In this document: piece by piece, positions 19,174-27,974 of the stretch | Layout: every line of letters begins with the position of its first letter | How positions within the stretch are numbered: position 1 is the first letter of the stretch | DNA from: Oculatella sp. LEGE 06141 | Lineage (GTDB): Bacteria; Cyanobacteriota; Cyanobacteriia; Elainellales; Elainellaceae | Direction of reading: 5' to 3' | DNA: 64,000 nt | Assembly: GCF_015207605.1 (NCBI RefSeq) | Contig: NZ_JADEWO010000010.1 | Span: forward strand, 1-64,000 | Made by a program: the position numbers and the translations under genes | Notes under the pieces: model-generated | Databases searched by the model: none | The model's input: only the letters and a program-made list of their open reading frames with translations | Told to the model about the DNA's origin: nothing

Positions 19174-20013
19174 TTAATGCGTTGGCGGTGAAGGATTGGC
19201 TGAACGGTTGGCAACCGATCGCACCAACGGCAAAAACGTCTCCGTCAGTTCAGGTTGGCTCACAACCAGGGTGGGATACGATCGCTGGCTGTAATCTTCA
19301 CCCACCTTCAGCGGAAAAATAGGGTCAGTCTCTAGCGGTACCCAGGCCGCACCTGCCGCTTGCACGATCGCCCACACCGCTGCAATATCCCAAATTTTTG
19401 GCGTGGCTTCCACTCCACCCAAAGCAATCCCGGCGGCAATGGTAAGCAGGTTATAGGTCGCCACCCCCAGCATCCGGATTTTGCAGGGAACCGGGTTTTG
19501 CAACACCGAAGTACTGCGAGCGCAAAGGTTAAAGAAGTGATTCGCCGACGGCGCATCCGTACTGGCATGAATCGGTTGATGGTTCAGAAAAGCTCCGGTT
19601 GGCCCGCTTAAGCCAGAGGTGCCATACCAGTAGCCGTAAAACGATTGGGCGATCGGCGGCAAATGCACATATCCAAACACAGGAGTGCCCTGGTACAGCA
19701 AACCCAGGGAAATTCCCCAAATGGGGACACCGCGCGCAAAGTTGGTGGTGCCATCAATGGGGTCAATGATCCAGCACCAGTCCTGGTCTGGAAAGATATG
19801 TTCTACTTCTTCGCTCAAAACGCCATGGGCGGGAAAAGCCTGGGCGATCGCCCCCCTTAATTCCTCATCTGCCCAGCGATCGGCTTGCGTTACCAAACTG
19901 CCGTCGGCCTTTTCTGCCGCTGTTACCTGTCCAAATTCATTGAGCAATTGGGCACCGACTCGCGCGGTGGTGGTTTCAGCAAATGTTAATACATCTGTCC
20001 AAAATTCAGTCAT
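19174..20013 (-). CDS. Inositol monophosphatase family protein
   Basis: A 279-residue Mg-dependent sugar phosphatase of the inositol monophosphatase family. The metal-binding motifs are present: EEVEH (Glu), WIIDPIDGTTNFARG (the DPIDGT signature) and WDIAAVWAIVQAAG near the C-terminus. Family members in bacteria act on inositol-1-phosphate, other sugar phosphates or PAP; sequence alone does not decide. The ATG is 2 bp after the stop of the BCD-family transporter, so the two are co-transcribed. Confidence 0.9.
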   Translation of the reverse strand: MTEFWTDVLTFAETTTARVGAQLLNEFGQVTAAEKADGSLVTQADRWADEELRGAIAQAFPAHGVLSEEVEHIFPDQDWCWIIDPIDGTTNFARGVPIWGISLGLLYQGTPVFGYVHLPPIAQSFYGYWYGTSGLSGPTGAFLNHQPIHASTDAPSANHFFNLCARSTSVLQNPVPCKIRMLGVATYNLLTIAAGIALGGVEATPKIWDIAAVWAIVQAAGAAWVPLETDPIFPLKVGEDYSQRSYPTLVVSQPELTETFLPLVRSVANRSANPSPPTH

Positions 20014-20015
20014 GG

Positions 20016-21449
20016 TTAATCCAGGTCGCTTTCTAATACGGTAGCGATCGCCCGTTTGGAGTTGGTCTGAAACTCCTGGATATCAACGCGGCTCAGGCAC
20101 CACACCGCAATTAACATGCCGATCGCCTGTAAACCAAACACCAACCCATACGCCAGCATTGGGTTGCTAAATAGCTGCCTGCCCACGGTTAGCACGGCTC
20201 CACCGCTAAGGGTGGCGATCGCCCGGGCAATGGCCTGCGACAACCCCCATGCCCCAATAAATGTGCCTGCGGTTTCTGCCGCCGTTAGATCCAGCATCAT
20301 ACTAATGGCTCCTGTGGTCGTCCAGCCCGACGCTAACCCAAACAGAAACAGCGCCCCTTTGAGCAACGCTGGAGTCTGGGTTAAACCAGACAGAATAATG
20401 AGCAAAAAACAAAACGACACCAGGAAACAGCCAATTTTAGTCGTGGCTTGTTTACCCAACCGGGGAACCACTAAAAATCCGGTGCTGCTTAATCCAATCA
20501 GCGTTCCCATGCCCCAAAAAGCATTCAGCAGCGTTGTTTCAGAGTAACTCATGCCAAATACCTGCCCGCCATAGGGTTCCAGCACGGGTTCCTGCATAAA
20601 CAGGCTCACGGTCATCACCAGCAAAAAGGTGAAGAATATTCCGGTTTGGCGATTGGCCGTTAACACTCGCAGCGATCGCCCCAGGGTAATTTTATCTTCG
20701 CGATCGGCCAGGGTAGAACGGGTAGAGTAGCGCGAATATTTTTTCTCAACGCCAAGGGTCGCCAAAAACGCCAGCCCAATCACCATCAGCGGCACAATCA
20801 AAAACAGTCGATTGATGGCCGCTTGCAACAGTTCAATTGGGGCATCGGCTTCCAGTTGCCGCAGCAACCCGCCGCTGATAATAGCACCCACTACAATGCC
20901 AACCATCAGCATCGACCAAACCACACCCACCAGTTTGGAGCGGTCTTCTTCGTCCGACACATCGACCAGCAGAGCCGCAAAGGGCGTTGAGCTAGAGCTA
21001 AGCGCTAACCCATAGATGGCAAACAGTAAAGCCAACAGTGCCGCCCAGCCAGCGGTTTGCAGCGTCCATGACCAACTGCCGATCGCCTCAATGGTGCCAC
21101 CCAGTTGCCAGGAGATTTGCACCGCTAAAAACGAGACAACCGCAAATGTAATGGCACCCAACCATACATAACCGCTGCGGTGCAGCCCCAAAACTGGCCT
21201 GGAATCGGACAGTTGCCCAAACCAGACGCGAGCCGGTGCAACAAACTGGTGCATAGCCAAAATACCCGCTGCAATGATCGCCGGAACCGCTAAGCCATCG
21301 ATCAAAACGCGGTTCAGCACACCCAGGGTCAGGATAGACATAATGCCCAATCCCATTTGAAACAACCCCAGCCGAAACATAGTAAACAGAGTGACTTTGG
21401 GCAGTGCTTTGCTCGGTACCTGTGAATCTGAAAAATCGCCGATCGCCAT
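20016..21449 (-). CDS. BCD (PucC) family MFS transporter, LhaA-like
   Basis: A 477-residue membrane protein with about 12 hydrophobic helices. The N-terminal FRLGLFQMGLGIMSILTLGV segment and the FGQLSDSRPVLGLHRSGYVW loop mark the bacteriochlorophyll delivery (PucC) family of the major facilitator superfamily. In purple bacteria PucC and LhaA help assemble light-harvesting complexes. Cyanobacteria carry homologues assumed to handle chlorophyll or its precursors, but substrate transport is not proven. It is the first gene of a two-gene unit with inositol monophosphatase. The promoter must lie in the 300 bp to its right, shared with the divergent small ORF region. Confidence 0.88.
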   Translation of the reverse strand: MAIGDFSDSQVPSKALPKVTLFTMFRLGLFQMGLGIMSILTLGVLNRVLIDGLAVPAIIAAGILAMHQFVAPARVWFGQLSDSRPVLGLHRSGYVWLGAITFAVVSFLAVQISWQLGGTIEAIGSWSWTLQTAGWAALLALLFAIYGLALSSSSTPFAALLVDVSDEEDRSKLVGVVWSMLMVGIVVGAIISGGLLRQLEADAPIELLQAAINRLFLIVPLMVIGLAFLATLGVEKKYSRYSTRSTLADREDKITLGRSLRVLTANRQTGIFFTFLLVMTVSLFMQEPVLEPYGGQVFGMSYSETTLLNAFWGMGTLIGLSSTGFLVVPRLGKQATTKIGCFLVSFCFLLIILSGLTQTPALLKGALFLFGLASGWTTTGAISMMLDLTAAETAGTFIGAWGLSQAIARAIATLSGGAVLTVGRQLFSNPMLAYGLVFGLQAIGMLIAVWCLSRVDIQEFQTNSKRAIATVLESDLD

Positions 21450-21693
21450 TCAACTCAACTCCAAAACGTGCTTGCTGCATTGCAAACCTGCTTGCCAGCC
21501 TGTTTGAATTATCGTGTCTTCCAGCCACTAAGGGGAATGAACCGAATTGAAATCCGTTATTCTTCATTTTTGCGCGATCAACAAGTGGCCTTTTCCCTGA
21601 GCAGGTAAAGAAAAGTGAAGCTAAGTTAACAAAATATAAAGAAAAAGAAGGCTAGTATCAATTCGGCTAACCCGGTTGCCGATACCGCAACAT

Positions 21694-21710
21694 AGGGGTG
21701 AGTCACCCCT
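21694..21710. repeat. 17-bp dyad AGGGGTGA-G-TCACCCCT
   Basis: Perfect 8-bp arms around a single central G. The centre is too tight for an ordinary RNA loop using all pairs, so a DNA-binding site is as likely as a hairpin; a shorter stem AGGGG/CCCCT with a 7-nt loop is possible. It lies 40 bp upstream of a small ORF and between two divergent units. Confidence 0.5.
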
Positions 21711-21750
21711 TCAGCCATTGCAACACCACTGCAATCATCCTATTTCTTTT

Positions 21751-21909
21751 ATGCTTTGCGATTCTTGTCAACGTCAAACGCTGTGTTTGCCCTCGCAACT
21801 CGCCCAAGTCGATTCCAGAGTCATGGCATTACTTCAGCAGCTCAAAAAGTGTGAGATGCGGATTGCAATTAAAAAACCAAAACCTCTGCTGAAGCAACAG
21901 TCCAGTTAG
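21751..21909 (+). CDS. Possible small Cys-containing protein
   Basis: A 52-residue frame starting MLCDSCQRQTLCLPSQ and ending LKKCEMRIAIKKPKPLLKQQ. It has Cys3-x2-Cys6 and two more cysteines and a basic C-terminal tail. Support comes mainly from position: a strong intrinsic terminator begins 19 bp after its stop and a dyad lies 40 bp before it. No ribosome binding site is clear, and I recognise no family. A longer in-frame start at 21676 is possible. It could equally be a non-coding transcript. Confidence 0.4.
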   Translation: MLCDSCQRQTLCLPSQLAQVDSRVMALLQQLKKCEMRIAIKKPKPLLKQQSS

Positions 21910-21928
21910 TACAGTCCAGTTAGGTAAG

Positions 21929-21954
21929 AAGGGGGACGCGATCGCGTCCCCCTT
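21929..21954 (+). terminator. Intrinsic terminator built on a HIP1 core
   Basis: A perfect inverted repeat: AAGGGGGACGCG followed by its mirror, centred on GCGATCGC, then TTTT. It ends transcription of the small ORF region 19 bp upstream. Because it is palindromic with A's on the left, it may also work on the minus strand. It lies about 50 bp before the methyltransferase gene and so insulates it. Confidence 0.8.
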
Positions 21955-22004
21955 TTGGATTGAAACCCGTTACGCTGAGACATTAAGCAGCGATAGTTCA
22001 AGCT

Positions 22005-23222
22005 ATGTTGCAGGAGATTGCAGCAATAGCGAAAAAGTCGCTAATTTCTAATCAATGGGTTGATTGGTATGGGGCTATGACTCAACAATTTCAGCACGCA
22101 ATGCTACCGCAAACCACGCACGATGAGCTAGCTCGTCAGAAATTTGTCAACAGCTTGCAAGCCTACATTGGTAGCCAGGTTTCGCCTAAATTGCAGGGCA
22201 TTTACGAACGAGCCAAACCCCAATTTGAGCAACAGCATCAGCGTCCGCCCCACGATCGCCACGAAGTGCGGCAACTGATGCAAGACAACCCAGACTACCA
22301 CTGGTGGGGAGCGCTGCGGCGCACCACGCAAGAAGTAATGTGGGAGTCGGTAATGACCAGCGTCGATCGCCAACTCGCTGAACTGAACAGCCGCTACACT
22401 CAGTTACAGCATCCCCATCGGCTCGGCTCACTAACTCTCCATCCAGACTTTGAGCTGCCTGCCTATCAGCGAGCCGTAGACATTCACTGTATGCCGGGAA
22501 GCTACCATCACGAATTGGGCAATGATGATGTGGCGGCAGGTGCGGTGTACGATCGCGGTGTCTATCTTTATGTACAGGGTCGGCTGGGGCCACTCAATGA
22601 TGGCCTGGGGCAAGCGCTAATTCACAATTACCTCAAACCCAATGATCCAGACTGGCAACCGATTCGCATTCTCGATTTGGGCTGCTCTGTGGGGCACAGC
22701 ACCCTGCCCTACGTCGATGCCTATCCCAATGCCGAAGTTCATGCGATCGATGTCGGGGCATCCCTGTTGCGCTATGCTCATGCGCGAGCAGAAGCCTTGG
22801 GCAAACGAGTTCATTTTGCTCAGCAGAACGCTGAACAAACCGACTTTGCCGATGCCTCGTTTGACCTGATTGTGTCTCACATCTTGCTGCACGAAATGCC
22901 CGGTTTTGCCATTCAAAATGTGATGAAGGAGTGTCATCGCTTGCTGAAACCGGGTGGCCTCATGGCGCATCTAGAAGCGTCTCTCTACAAACACATGGAC
23001 CCCTTCCGGGCATTTTTGTTTGACTGGGAAACCGCCAACAATAACGAACCCTTTTGGAGCGCCATGCGGGATTTGGATTTGGAAGCGATCGCCACCGATG
23101 CCGGATTTGCCACCGAGCGCATCACCCCCACCGCTATTTCTGCGATCGTGCAACCAGCAGGGCAAGCAAAGCAGGGGTTTGGCAGTCGAGGAAGCTGGTA
23201 TGTGCTGGCAGCACGCAAATGA
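22005..23222 (+). CDS. Class I SAM-dependent methyltransferase
   Basis: A 405-residue protein. The N-terminal 215 residues are helical with no motif I recognise. The C-terminal part is a Rossmann-fold methyltransferase with motif I ILDLGCSVGHST, the ribose-binding acidic residue at HAIDVG, and the post-motif segments QQNAEQTDFADASFDLIVSH and LLKPGGLMAHLE. It resembles ubiquinone/menaquinone-type methyltransferases in the core only; the substrate is unknown. The stop overlaps the next gene's start as ATGA, so the two proteins are probably made together in a fixed ratio. Confidence 0.85.
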   Translation: MLQEIAAIAKKSLISNQWVDWYGAMTQQFQHAMLPQTTHDELARQKFVNSLQAYIGSQVSPKLQGIYERAKPQFEQQHQRPPHDRHEVRQLMQDNPDYHWWGALRRTTQEVMWESVMTSVDRQLAELNSRYTQLQHPHRLGSLTLHPDFELPAYQRAVDIHCMPGSYHHELGNDDVAAGAVYDRGVYLYVQGRLGPLNDGLGQALIHNYLKPNDPDWQPIRILDLGCSVGHSTLPYVDAYPNAEVHAIDVGASLLRYAHARAEALGKRVHFAQQNAEQTDFADASFDLIVSHILLHEMPGFAIQNVMKECHRLLKPGGLMAHLEASLYKHMDPFRAFLFDWETANNNEPFWSAMRDLDLEAIATDAGFATERITPTAISAIVQPAGQAKQGFGSRGSWYVLAARK

Positions 23223-23503
23223 ATGAGGACATCTCTATGCTTAAAACCGCCAAGGGAAAGCGCCCGATTTATCTGGGAAGCCAGCAAACCGATCAATTGC
23301 TGACGATCGCCATTGCCTTGATGGAAGAAGTCTCGGTGTTGCGCGATCGCCTCGATACCATCGAACGATTGGCAGAAGCCAAAGGGCTGATCTTAAAAGA
23401 CGACATTGAATCCTACCAACCCGATCCTCAAGCCGATCAGGAACGCGAGCAATGGAGAGCAGCCTATTTAGAACGGGTGCTGCGAGGTCTACAACAACAG
23501 TAG
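23219..23503 (+). CDS. Small protein coupled to the methyltransferase
   Basis: A 94-residue acidic helical protein. It begins MNEDISMLKTAKGKRPIYLG; an internal start at MLKTAKGK (23237) is possible. The middle, LLTIAIALMEEVSVLRDRLD, followed by a second amphipathic helix, has heptad character and may form a coiled coil. The ATG overlaps the methyltransferase stop (ATGA). No family is recognised; a regulatory or scaffold subunit for the methyltransferase is an inference from the overlap. Confidence 0.7.
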   Translation: MNEDISMLKTAKGKRPIYLGSQQTDQLLTIAIALMEEVSVLRDRLDTIERLAEAKGLILKDDIESYQPDPQADQEREQWRAAYLERVLRGLQQQ

Positions 23504-23535
23504 AAGCGGGGCGATCGCGTTCTGCCGGATACCGT

Positions 23536-23964
23536 TCAACTATCGGGTGAAATCAGCACCATTGCTTGACGGATGATATCGTTTTGATCAACGAGCTGTT
23601 CTAACTCTTCGGGTGTGTATCGCCCTTCTTCAACGTCTAGGGATGCAGAGTTAATCGCTAACGGAAAGGCTTCTTCTAACGTCAATCTCAATTCTTCTGC
23701 TGGGAGATATACGCCACCAGCTCGACGGCGCTTGTTCTTGTTTTTAATTTCCAGGGCTGAATTACGAATGGAGATTTCCCAAGAACGAGTTGTACGCTTT
23801 TCAGCTTGCTGTTTGATTAGATGCAGCAGTAGAACGACCGCATAACTGCGAATGTTATTGATTTTGTCATCCCGACTCATCTCTTCTAATTCTTCGACGA
23901 TCGCCAATGCTCCAACAACATCGCCTTGCAACAACAACGATTTGAGGTCGAGTAGTTCTTCCAT
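23536..23964 (-). CDS. DUF29 family protein
   Basis: A 142-residue protein; start MEELLDLKSLLLQGD is chosen as the family start, since the in-frame extension to 24051 looks unrelated. Family marks: VEELEEMSRDDKINNIRSY, LLLHLIKQQAEKRTTRSWE, SIRNSALEIKNKNKRR, and a C-terminal acidic helix. DUF29 proteins are abundant in cyanobacteria and of unknown function. It lies 87 bp downstream of the TIR-NB-ARC-TPR gene on the same strand, so co-transcription is likely. Some DUF29 genes sit near toxin-like genes, but nothing here proves that. Confidence 0.85.
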   Translation of the reverse strand: MEELLDLKSLLLQGDVVGALAIVEELEEMSRDDKINNIRSYAVVLLLHLIKQQAEKRTTRSWEISIRNSALEIKNKNKRRRAGGVYLPAEELRLTLEEAFPLAINSASLDVEEGRYTPEELEQLVDQNDIIRQAMVLISPDS

Positions 23965-24051
23965 GCCCCGAATCTCGATTTGGGATAGTTTTATTGTGGC
24001 GTATTCAATTACCGTGAGGGGCGATCGCCCCCTTAATACAATAAGGGGCAA

Positions 24052-26802
24052 TCATTCGTGATCATCGCTGTTCATGACTTTTCTCAAATATTCCAGACTT
24101 TGGCGGGTGCTAATTGTATCCGGATGATTGGCTCCTAGAAGGCGATCGCACATCTCTAAAGCCTGAATCAATAAAGGCTCCGCTTCGGCAAAACGGTGCT
24201 GGTAGCAATAAAGCACTGCCAGATTATTCATACTGGCAGCGACAGCGGGATGCTCCTCCCCTAACAGGCCACGTCTCAAGTCCAACGCTTGCACATAGAG
24301 CGGTTCTGCTTCTCCATATCGCCCTTGCGACCCGTATAACCCTGCCAGATTATTCATACTGGTGGCGACATCGGGATGCTCCTCCCCTAACAGGCCACGA
24401 TATAAGTCCAACGCTTGCACATAGAGCGGTTCTGCTTCTCCATATCGCCCTTGCGACCCGTATAACCCTGCCAGATTATTCATACTGGTGGCGACATCGG
24501 GATGCTCCTCCCCTAACAGGCCACGTCTCAAGTCCAACGCTTGCACATAGAGCGGTTCTGCTTCTCCATATCGCCCTTGCGACTTGTATAACACTGCCAG
24601 ACTATTCATACTGGTGGCGACATAGGGATGCTCCTCCCCTAACAGGCGACGATATAAGTCCAACGCTTGCACATACAGCGGTTCTGCTTCTCCATATCGC
24701 CCTTGCGACTCGTATAACACTGCCAGATCATTCATACTGGTGGCGACATCGGGATGCTCCTCCCCTAACAGGCCACGATTTAAGTCCAACGCTTGCACAT
24801 ACAGCGGTTCTGCTTCTCCATATCGCCCTTGCGACTCGTATAACCCTGCCAGATTATTCATACTGGCAGCGACATCGGGATGCTCCTCCCCTAACAGGCC
24901 ACGTCTCAAGTCCAACGCTTGCACATACAGCGGTTCTGCTTCTCCATATCGCCCTTGCGACTCGTATAACCCTGCCAGATTATTCATACTGGCAGCGACA
25001 TCGGGATGCTCCTCCCCTAACAGGCCACGTCTCAAGTCCAACGCTTGCACCAAGAGCGGTTCTGCTTCACGATAAAGCCCCTGTTCCTTTAGCAAAACAC
25101 CTGTTCGATTCAACAAGAATGCTTTATTTTCAGACTCAACAGCATCGGAGGCATCTAAAGCCATCAGGATATGGTTCAAGAATCGATCGCACCGTCCCCA
25201 GTTCTCAAACTCTTGAGGATTAGGAAATACCTTTGCCAGTGTGTTGATCGATCGATCCACCCACACCCGTTGAGTCGCTTCATCCATTTCTGCCTTCAGC
25301 ACCTCTTGCACCAGGCGATGAATGTTGAACGTCTTGGTTTGGGGCTTGTAGGCCATTAAGGAAAAGCGGGTTGCTTCTTTGATCACTTTGTCAAATTCCA
25401 GGCGGCGGCTGGCAGAGGCACTGAGGCGATCGCCCAATTCTGCGGCACCTGCCGTAAAAATCTCTTCAGGAATCGCATCGGGTGCCAAAAACGCGCACAC
25501 TCGAATTAAATCCGCCGCCGCCAAACTGCGTTCTTCGACTCGGCTAAAGGCCAATGAGAACGTCACCGTGACGCAGGGATGGTCATCCACCACCAACTCG
25601 CCCCGATCGGTCAGCAGAGCCGTTTTCTCGTCTCGATATAGCTCCAGATATCCATCCAGGCTAGACGGCGTTTCCTCAATGTAGGCACCCGCCTGATCCA
25701 GCGCCAGCGGCAATCCGTCCATTTCTCGGCAAATGGTTTCTGCTAGAGTGCGATCGCCCTGATCGGTTTCCGCAAAAGCCACTTGCTCCGAAACTAACTT
25801 GGCACGTCGCAGCAGAAACAGTGCGCCTTCTTCCAGCGACATTCTGTTTAGCTCAATTTGAGGCATCCTTCCCGTAGCCTGAGCCGTACTCGTCAACAGA
25901 ATATGTCCTCGATTGCCCTTTGGCAAAAACTCCTGGACGAGTTTCAAATCATCCGCATTATCCAGAATCAACAACCAGTCCGAATGCGTTGCCAACCACT
26001 GCCTTACGGTCGCCACAATCACGTTATGGTCTGGTTCTCGGCTAATGGACAACTGTAATTCTGAGGCGATCTCCACCCACCCCGAAATCAACTCCTCTCG
26101 CGTCTCGGCTCTGACCCAGAACACAAACCCATAGTCATAGCGATAGCGATGGGCAAATTCGATCGCCGTTTGGGTTTTGCCCACCCCACGCATTCCGCAT
26201 AACGCCGCTGTCCTGCTTTTAGCAAATGTCTCCTGGATGTCCTGCAACACCGCGTCTCGTCCCGTAAAAAAGGGATTGCGATCGTGCGGTACTGCCCAAA
26301 CGTTCGGCTCTGTTGGGAATGCAATGGGATTAGAGTCTGCTGGTTTCGCATCGCCCGGAAAAATAGTTTTTTGAGCAGGCTTCGCCCGGTCTTTCAGCGC
26401 ACTTAAGATGTCCTGCTGCGCCTCTGCTTCTGAACGCCCGACCAAATCCACATAAACGATCGGCTTCAATAACCCTTCCGGCGTACACTCTTCTACCCGA
26501 ATCGGAATCAGTTTGCGCTGTAAGCCTTGCGGATCGTCCACAAAAGCCGCTGCCCACTCAGGTTGTGTGTATTCTGCATTGAGATAAGCATGGGACAGAA
26601 TGGCGATCGTCTTTTCCGTTTCTCTTGCAGCACGGTGCATATCCAAAACAAAGTTGCCACCCGGACGAAAATCCCAGGCTTGGATGATCAGCGAATATCC
26701 GGCAGCTTCCAGCGTCCACGCCACCCACTCCGCCCACTGGCGATCGGCTCTGTTGTAGCTGATGAAAAAGTTCTTCGGATCTACTGGTTCCGCATTGCTC
26801 AT
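24052..26802 (-). CDS. TIR-NB-ARC-TPR protein (NLR-like)
   Basis: A 916-residue NLR-like protein. TIR-type domain (about 10-140: KNFFISYNRADRQWAEWVAW, then IIQAWDFRPGGNFV and YTQPEWAAAF), NB-ARC ATPase (about 175-430: Walker A GMRGVGKT 203-210, Walker B LLILDNADD 277-285, GLPLALDQAGAYI), a winged-helix-like region with NIHRLVQEVL in the MHD-like position, then tandem TPRs of the kinesin-light-chain type from about 558 to the end. The TIR domain may hydrolyse NAD or act as an adaptor, the ATPase may oligomerise, and the TPRs may recognise a trigger. Related bacterial NLR-like proteins include anti-phage sensors; a defence role here is inference. DUF29 follows downstream. Confidence 0.93.
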   Translation of the reverse strand: MSNAEPVDPKNFFISYNRADRQWAEWVAWTLEAAGYSLIIQAWDFRPGGNFVLDMHRAARETEKTIAILSHAYLNAEYTQPEWAAAFVDDPQGLQRKLIPIRVEECTPEGLLKPIVYVDLVGRSEAEAQQDILSALKDRAKPAQKTIFPGDAKPADSNPIAFPTEPNVWAVPHDRNPFFTGRDAVLQDIQETFAKSRTAALCGMRGVGKTQTAIEFAHRYRYDYGFVFWVRAETREELISGWVEIASELQLSISREPDHNVIVATVRQWLATHSDWLLILDNADDLKLVQEFLPKGNRGHILLTSTAQATGRMPQIELNRMSLEEGALFLLRRAKLVSEQVAFAETDQGDRTLAETICREMDGLPLALDQAGAYIEETPSSLDGYLELYRDEKTALLTDRGELVVDDHPCVTVTFSLAFSRVEERSLAAADLIRVCAFLAPDAIPEEIFTAGAAELGDRLSASASRRLEFDKVIKEATRFSLMAYKPQTKTFNIHRLVQEVLKAEMDEATQRVWVDRSINTLAKVFPNPQEFENWGRCDRFLNHILMALDASDAVESENKAFLLNRTGVLLKEQGLYREAEPLLVQALDLRRGLLGEEHPDVAASMNNLAGLYESQGRYGEAEPLYVQALDLRRGLLGEEHPDVAASMNNLAGLYESQGRYGEAEPLYVQALDLNRGLLGEEHPDVATSMNDLAVLYESQGRYGEAEPLYVQALDLYRRLLGEEHPYVATSMNSLAVLYKSQGRYGEAEPLYVQALDLRRGLLGEEHPDVATSMNNLAGLYGSQGRYGEAEPLYVQALDLYRGLLGEEHPDVATSMNNLAGLYGSQGRYGEAEPLYVQALDLRRGLLGEEHPAVAASMNNLAVLYCYQHRFAEAEPLLIQALEMCDRLLGANHPDTISTRQSLEYLRKVMNSDDHE
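24193..25074 (-). repeat. Seven tandem 126-bp TPR-coding units
   Basis: Seven 42-residue units (residues 577-870 of the NLR-like protein) of the form YGEAEPLYVQALDL..., GLLGEEHPDVA.SMNNLAGLY and ESQGR, plus a diverged eighth. Units 2-7 are almost identical even at DNA level; differences sit at a few positions (R/N/Y, G/R, D/Y/A, A/T, N/D/S, G/V, E/K/G). This shows recent expansion or gene conversion. Confidence 0.95.
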
Positions 26803-26985
26803 ATCAGAGGGGGCGATCGCATCATTCGACCGTTATACCCCCTTTCTGCTGAACCCCACTGCCATCTACACCCCTGCATCCAATTACGGCACCAACCCAG
26901 CCATGTAAAATCTACCCTGCTGCACTGTGCATCTTAATTGCTAACGATAAACTGGAAGAAATATGAAGTTAAGTTAAGAGATTAA

Positions 26986-27954
26986 ATGGAAACCATTTCT
27001 CAACCCGAAACAATCAAACTCGGCTCCAATGGCCCTGCCGTCCCTCCTTTGGGAATTGGAACATGGGCATGGGGCGACAAACTGTTTTGGAACTACGGCA
27101 AAGACTACGACGAGGCGCAGCTTCGAGACGCATTTAATGCTGCTCTAGCGGCTGGAGTCAACTTTTTCGATACCGCCGAGATCTACGGATTTGGCGAATC
27201 CGAGAAGCTACTCGGCCAATTCATCAAAGAGGTCAATCAGCCCGTTCAAATTGCAACCAAATACATTCCATTACCGTGGCGGTTTTCGGGCGATGCCGTT
27301 GCCGAAGCGCTCTCCGCCAGCCTCAAACGGCTGCAATTGCCCAGCGTGCCGCTGTATCAAGTTCACATGCCCTTCGACTTTTTTATGGGGCAAGAAACGC
27401 TAATGAACGCCCTGGCCGATGAAGTCCAGCAAGGCCGAATCGGGGCGATCGGCGTTAGCAACTACTCAGCAGAGCAAATGCGAAAAGCCTATGACCTGCT
27501 AGCAAAACGAGGCGTTCCTTTAGCGGTCAACCAGATGCAATACTCCTTGCTGGGGCGAAGCATTGAGAAAAATGGGGTAATGGATGCCGCCCGTGAATTG
27601 GGCATTACCATCCTGGCCTACAGTCCCCTCTCTCAAGGCTTGCTCACCGGAAAATATACGCCAGAAAATTACACGGCTCCCACAGGTGCCCGCCAAATTG
27701 ACCCTCGCTTTAGCCGCAGCGGTTTAGAGAAGATCGCACCTGTTGTTAACCTCCTAACCCAGATTGGCCAAAAGCATGGCCGCACACCTGCCCAGGTTGC
27801 GCTTAACTGGTTGGTGGCGCAAGGAAATGTGATTCCGATTCCAGGAGCCAAAAACGCGAGTCAGGCTAAACAAAACGCCGGTGCGATCGGTTGGCGGCTT
27901 GATGCCGAAGATGTAGCACAGTTGGATGTTGCCACCCAAACCTTGAATTCGTAA
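26986..27954 (+). CDS. Aldo/keto reductase
   Basis: A 322-residue NAD(P)H-dependent oxidoreductase of the aldo/keto reductase superfamily. The catalytic tetrad can be placed: Asp and Tyr in NFFDTAEIYGFGES, Lys in IATKYIP, His in YQVHMP. The cofactor-binding segments GVSNYSAEQM and VIPIPGAKNASQ also fit. The substrate is unknown. The gene stands alone, divergent from the NLR-like gene, and is followed 20 bp later by a MITE-like element. Confidence 0.93.
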   Translation: METISQPETIKLGSNGPAVPPLGIGTWAWGDKLFWNYGKDYDEAQLRDAFNAALAAGVNFFDTAEIYGFGESEKLLGQFIKEVNQPVQIATKYIPLPWRFSGDAVAEALSASLKRLQLPSVPLYQVHMPFDFFMGQETLMNALADEVQQGRIGAIGVSNYSAEQMRKAYDLLAKRGVPLAVNQMQYSLLGRSIEKNGVMDAARELGITILAYSPLSQGLLTGKYTPENYTAPTGARQIDPRFSRSGLEKIAPVVNLLTQIGQKHGRTPAQVALNWLVAQGNVIPIPGAKNASQAKQNAGAIGWRLDAEDVAQLDVATQTLNS

Positions 27955-27974
27955 CTGAGCCGTCGGGGCGTTTC

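Noticed and set aside
24114-25223. A 369-codon plus-strand frame opposite the TPR array
   Set aside because: It is kept open because the 126-bp repeat is a multiple of three, so the antisense frame repeats without stops. The protein it encodes is a repetitive shadow of the TPR gene.
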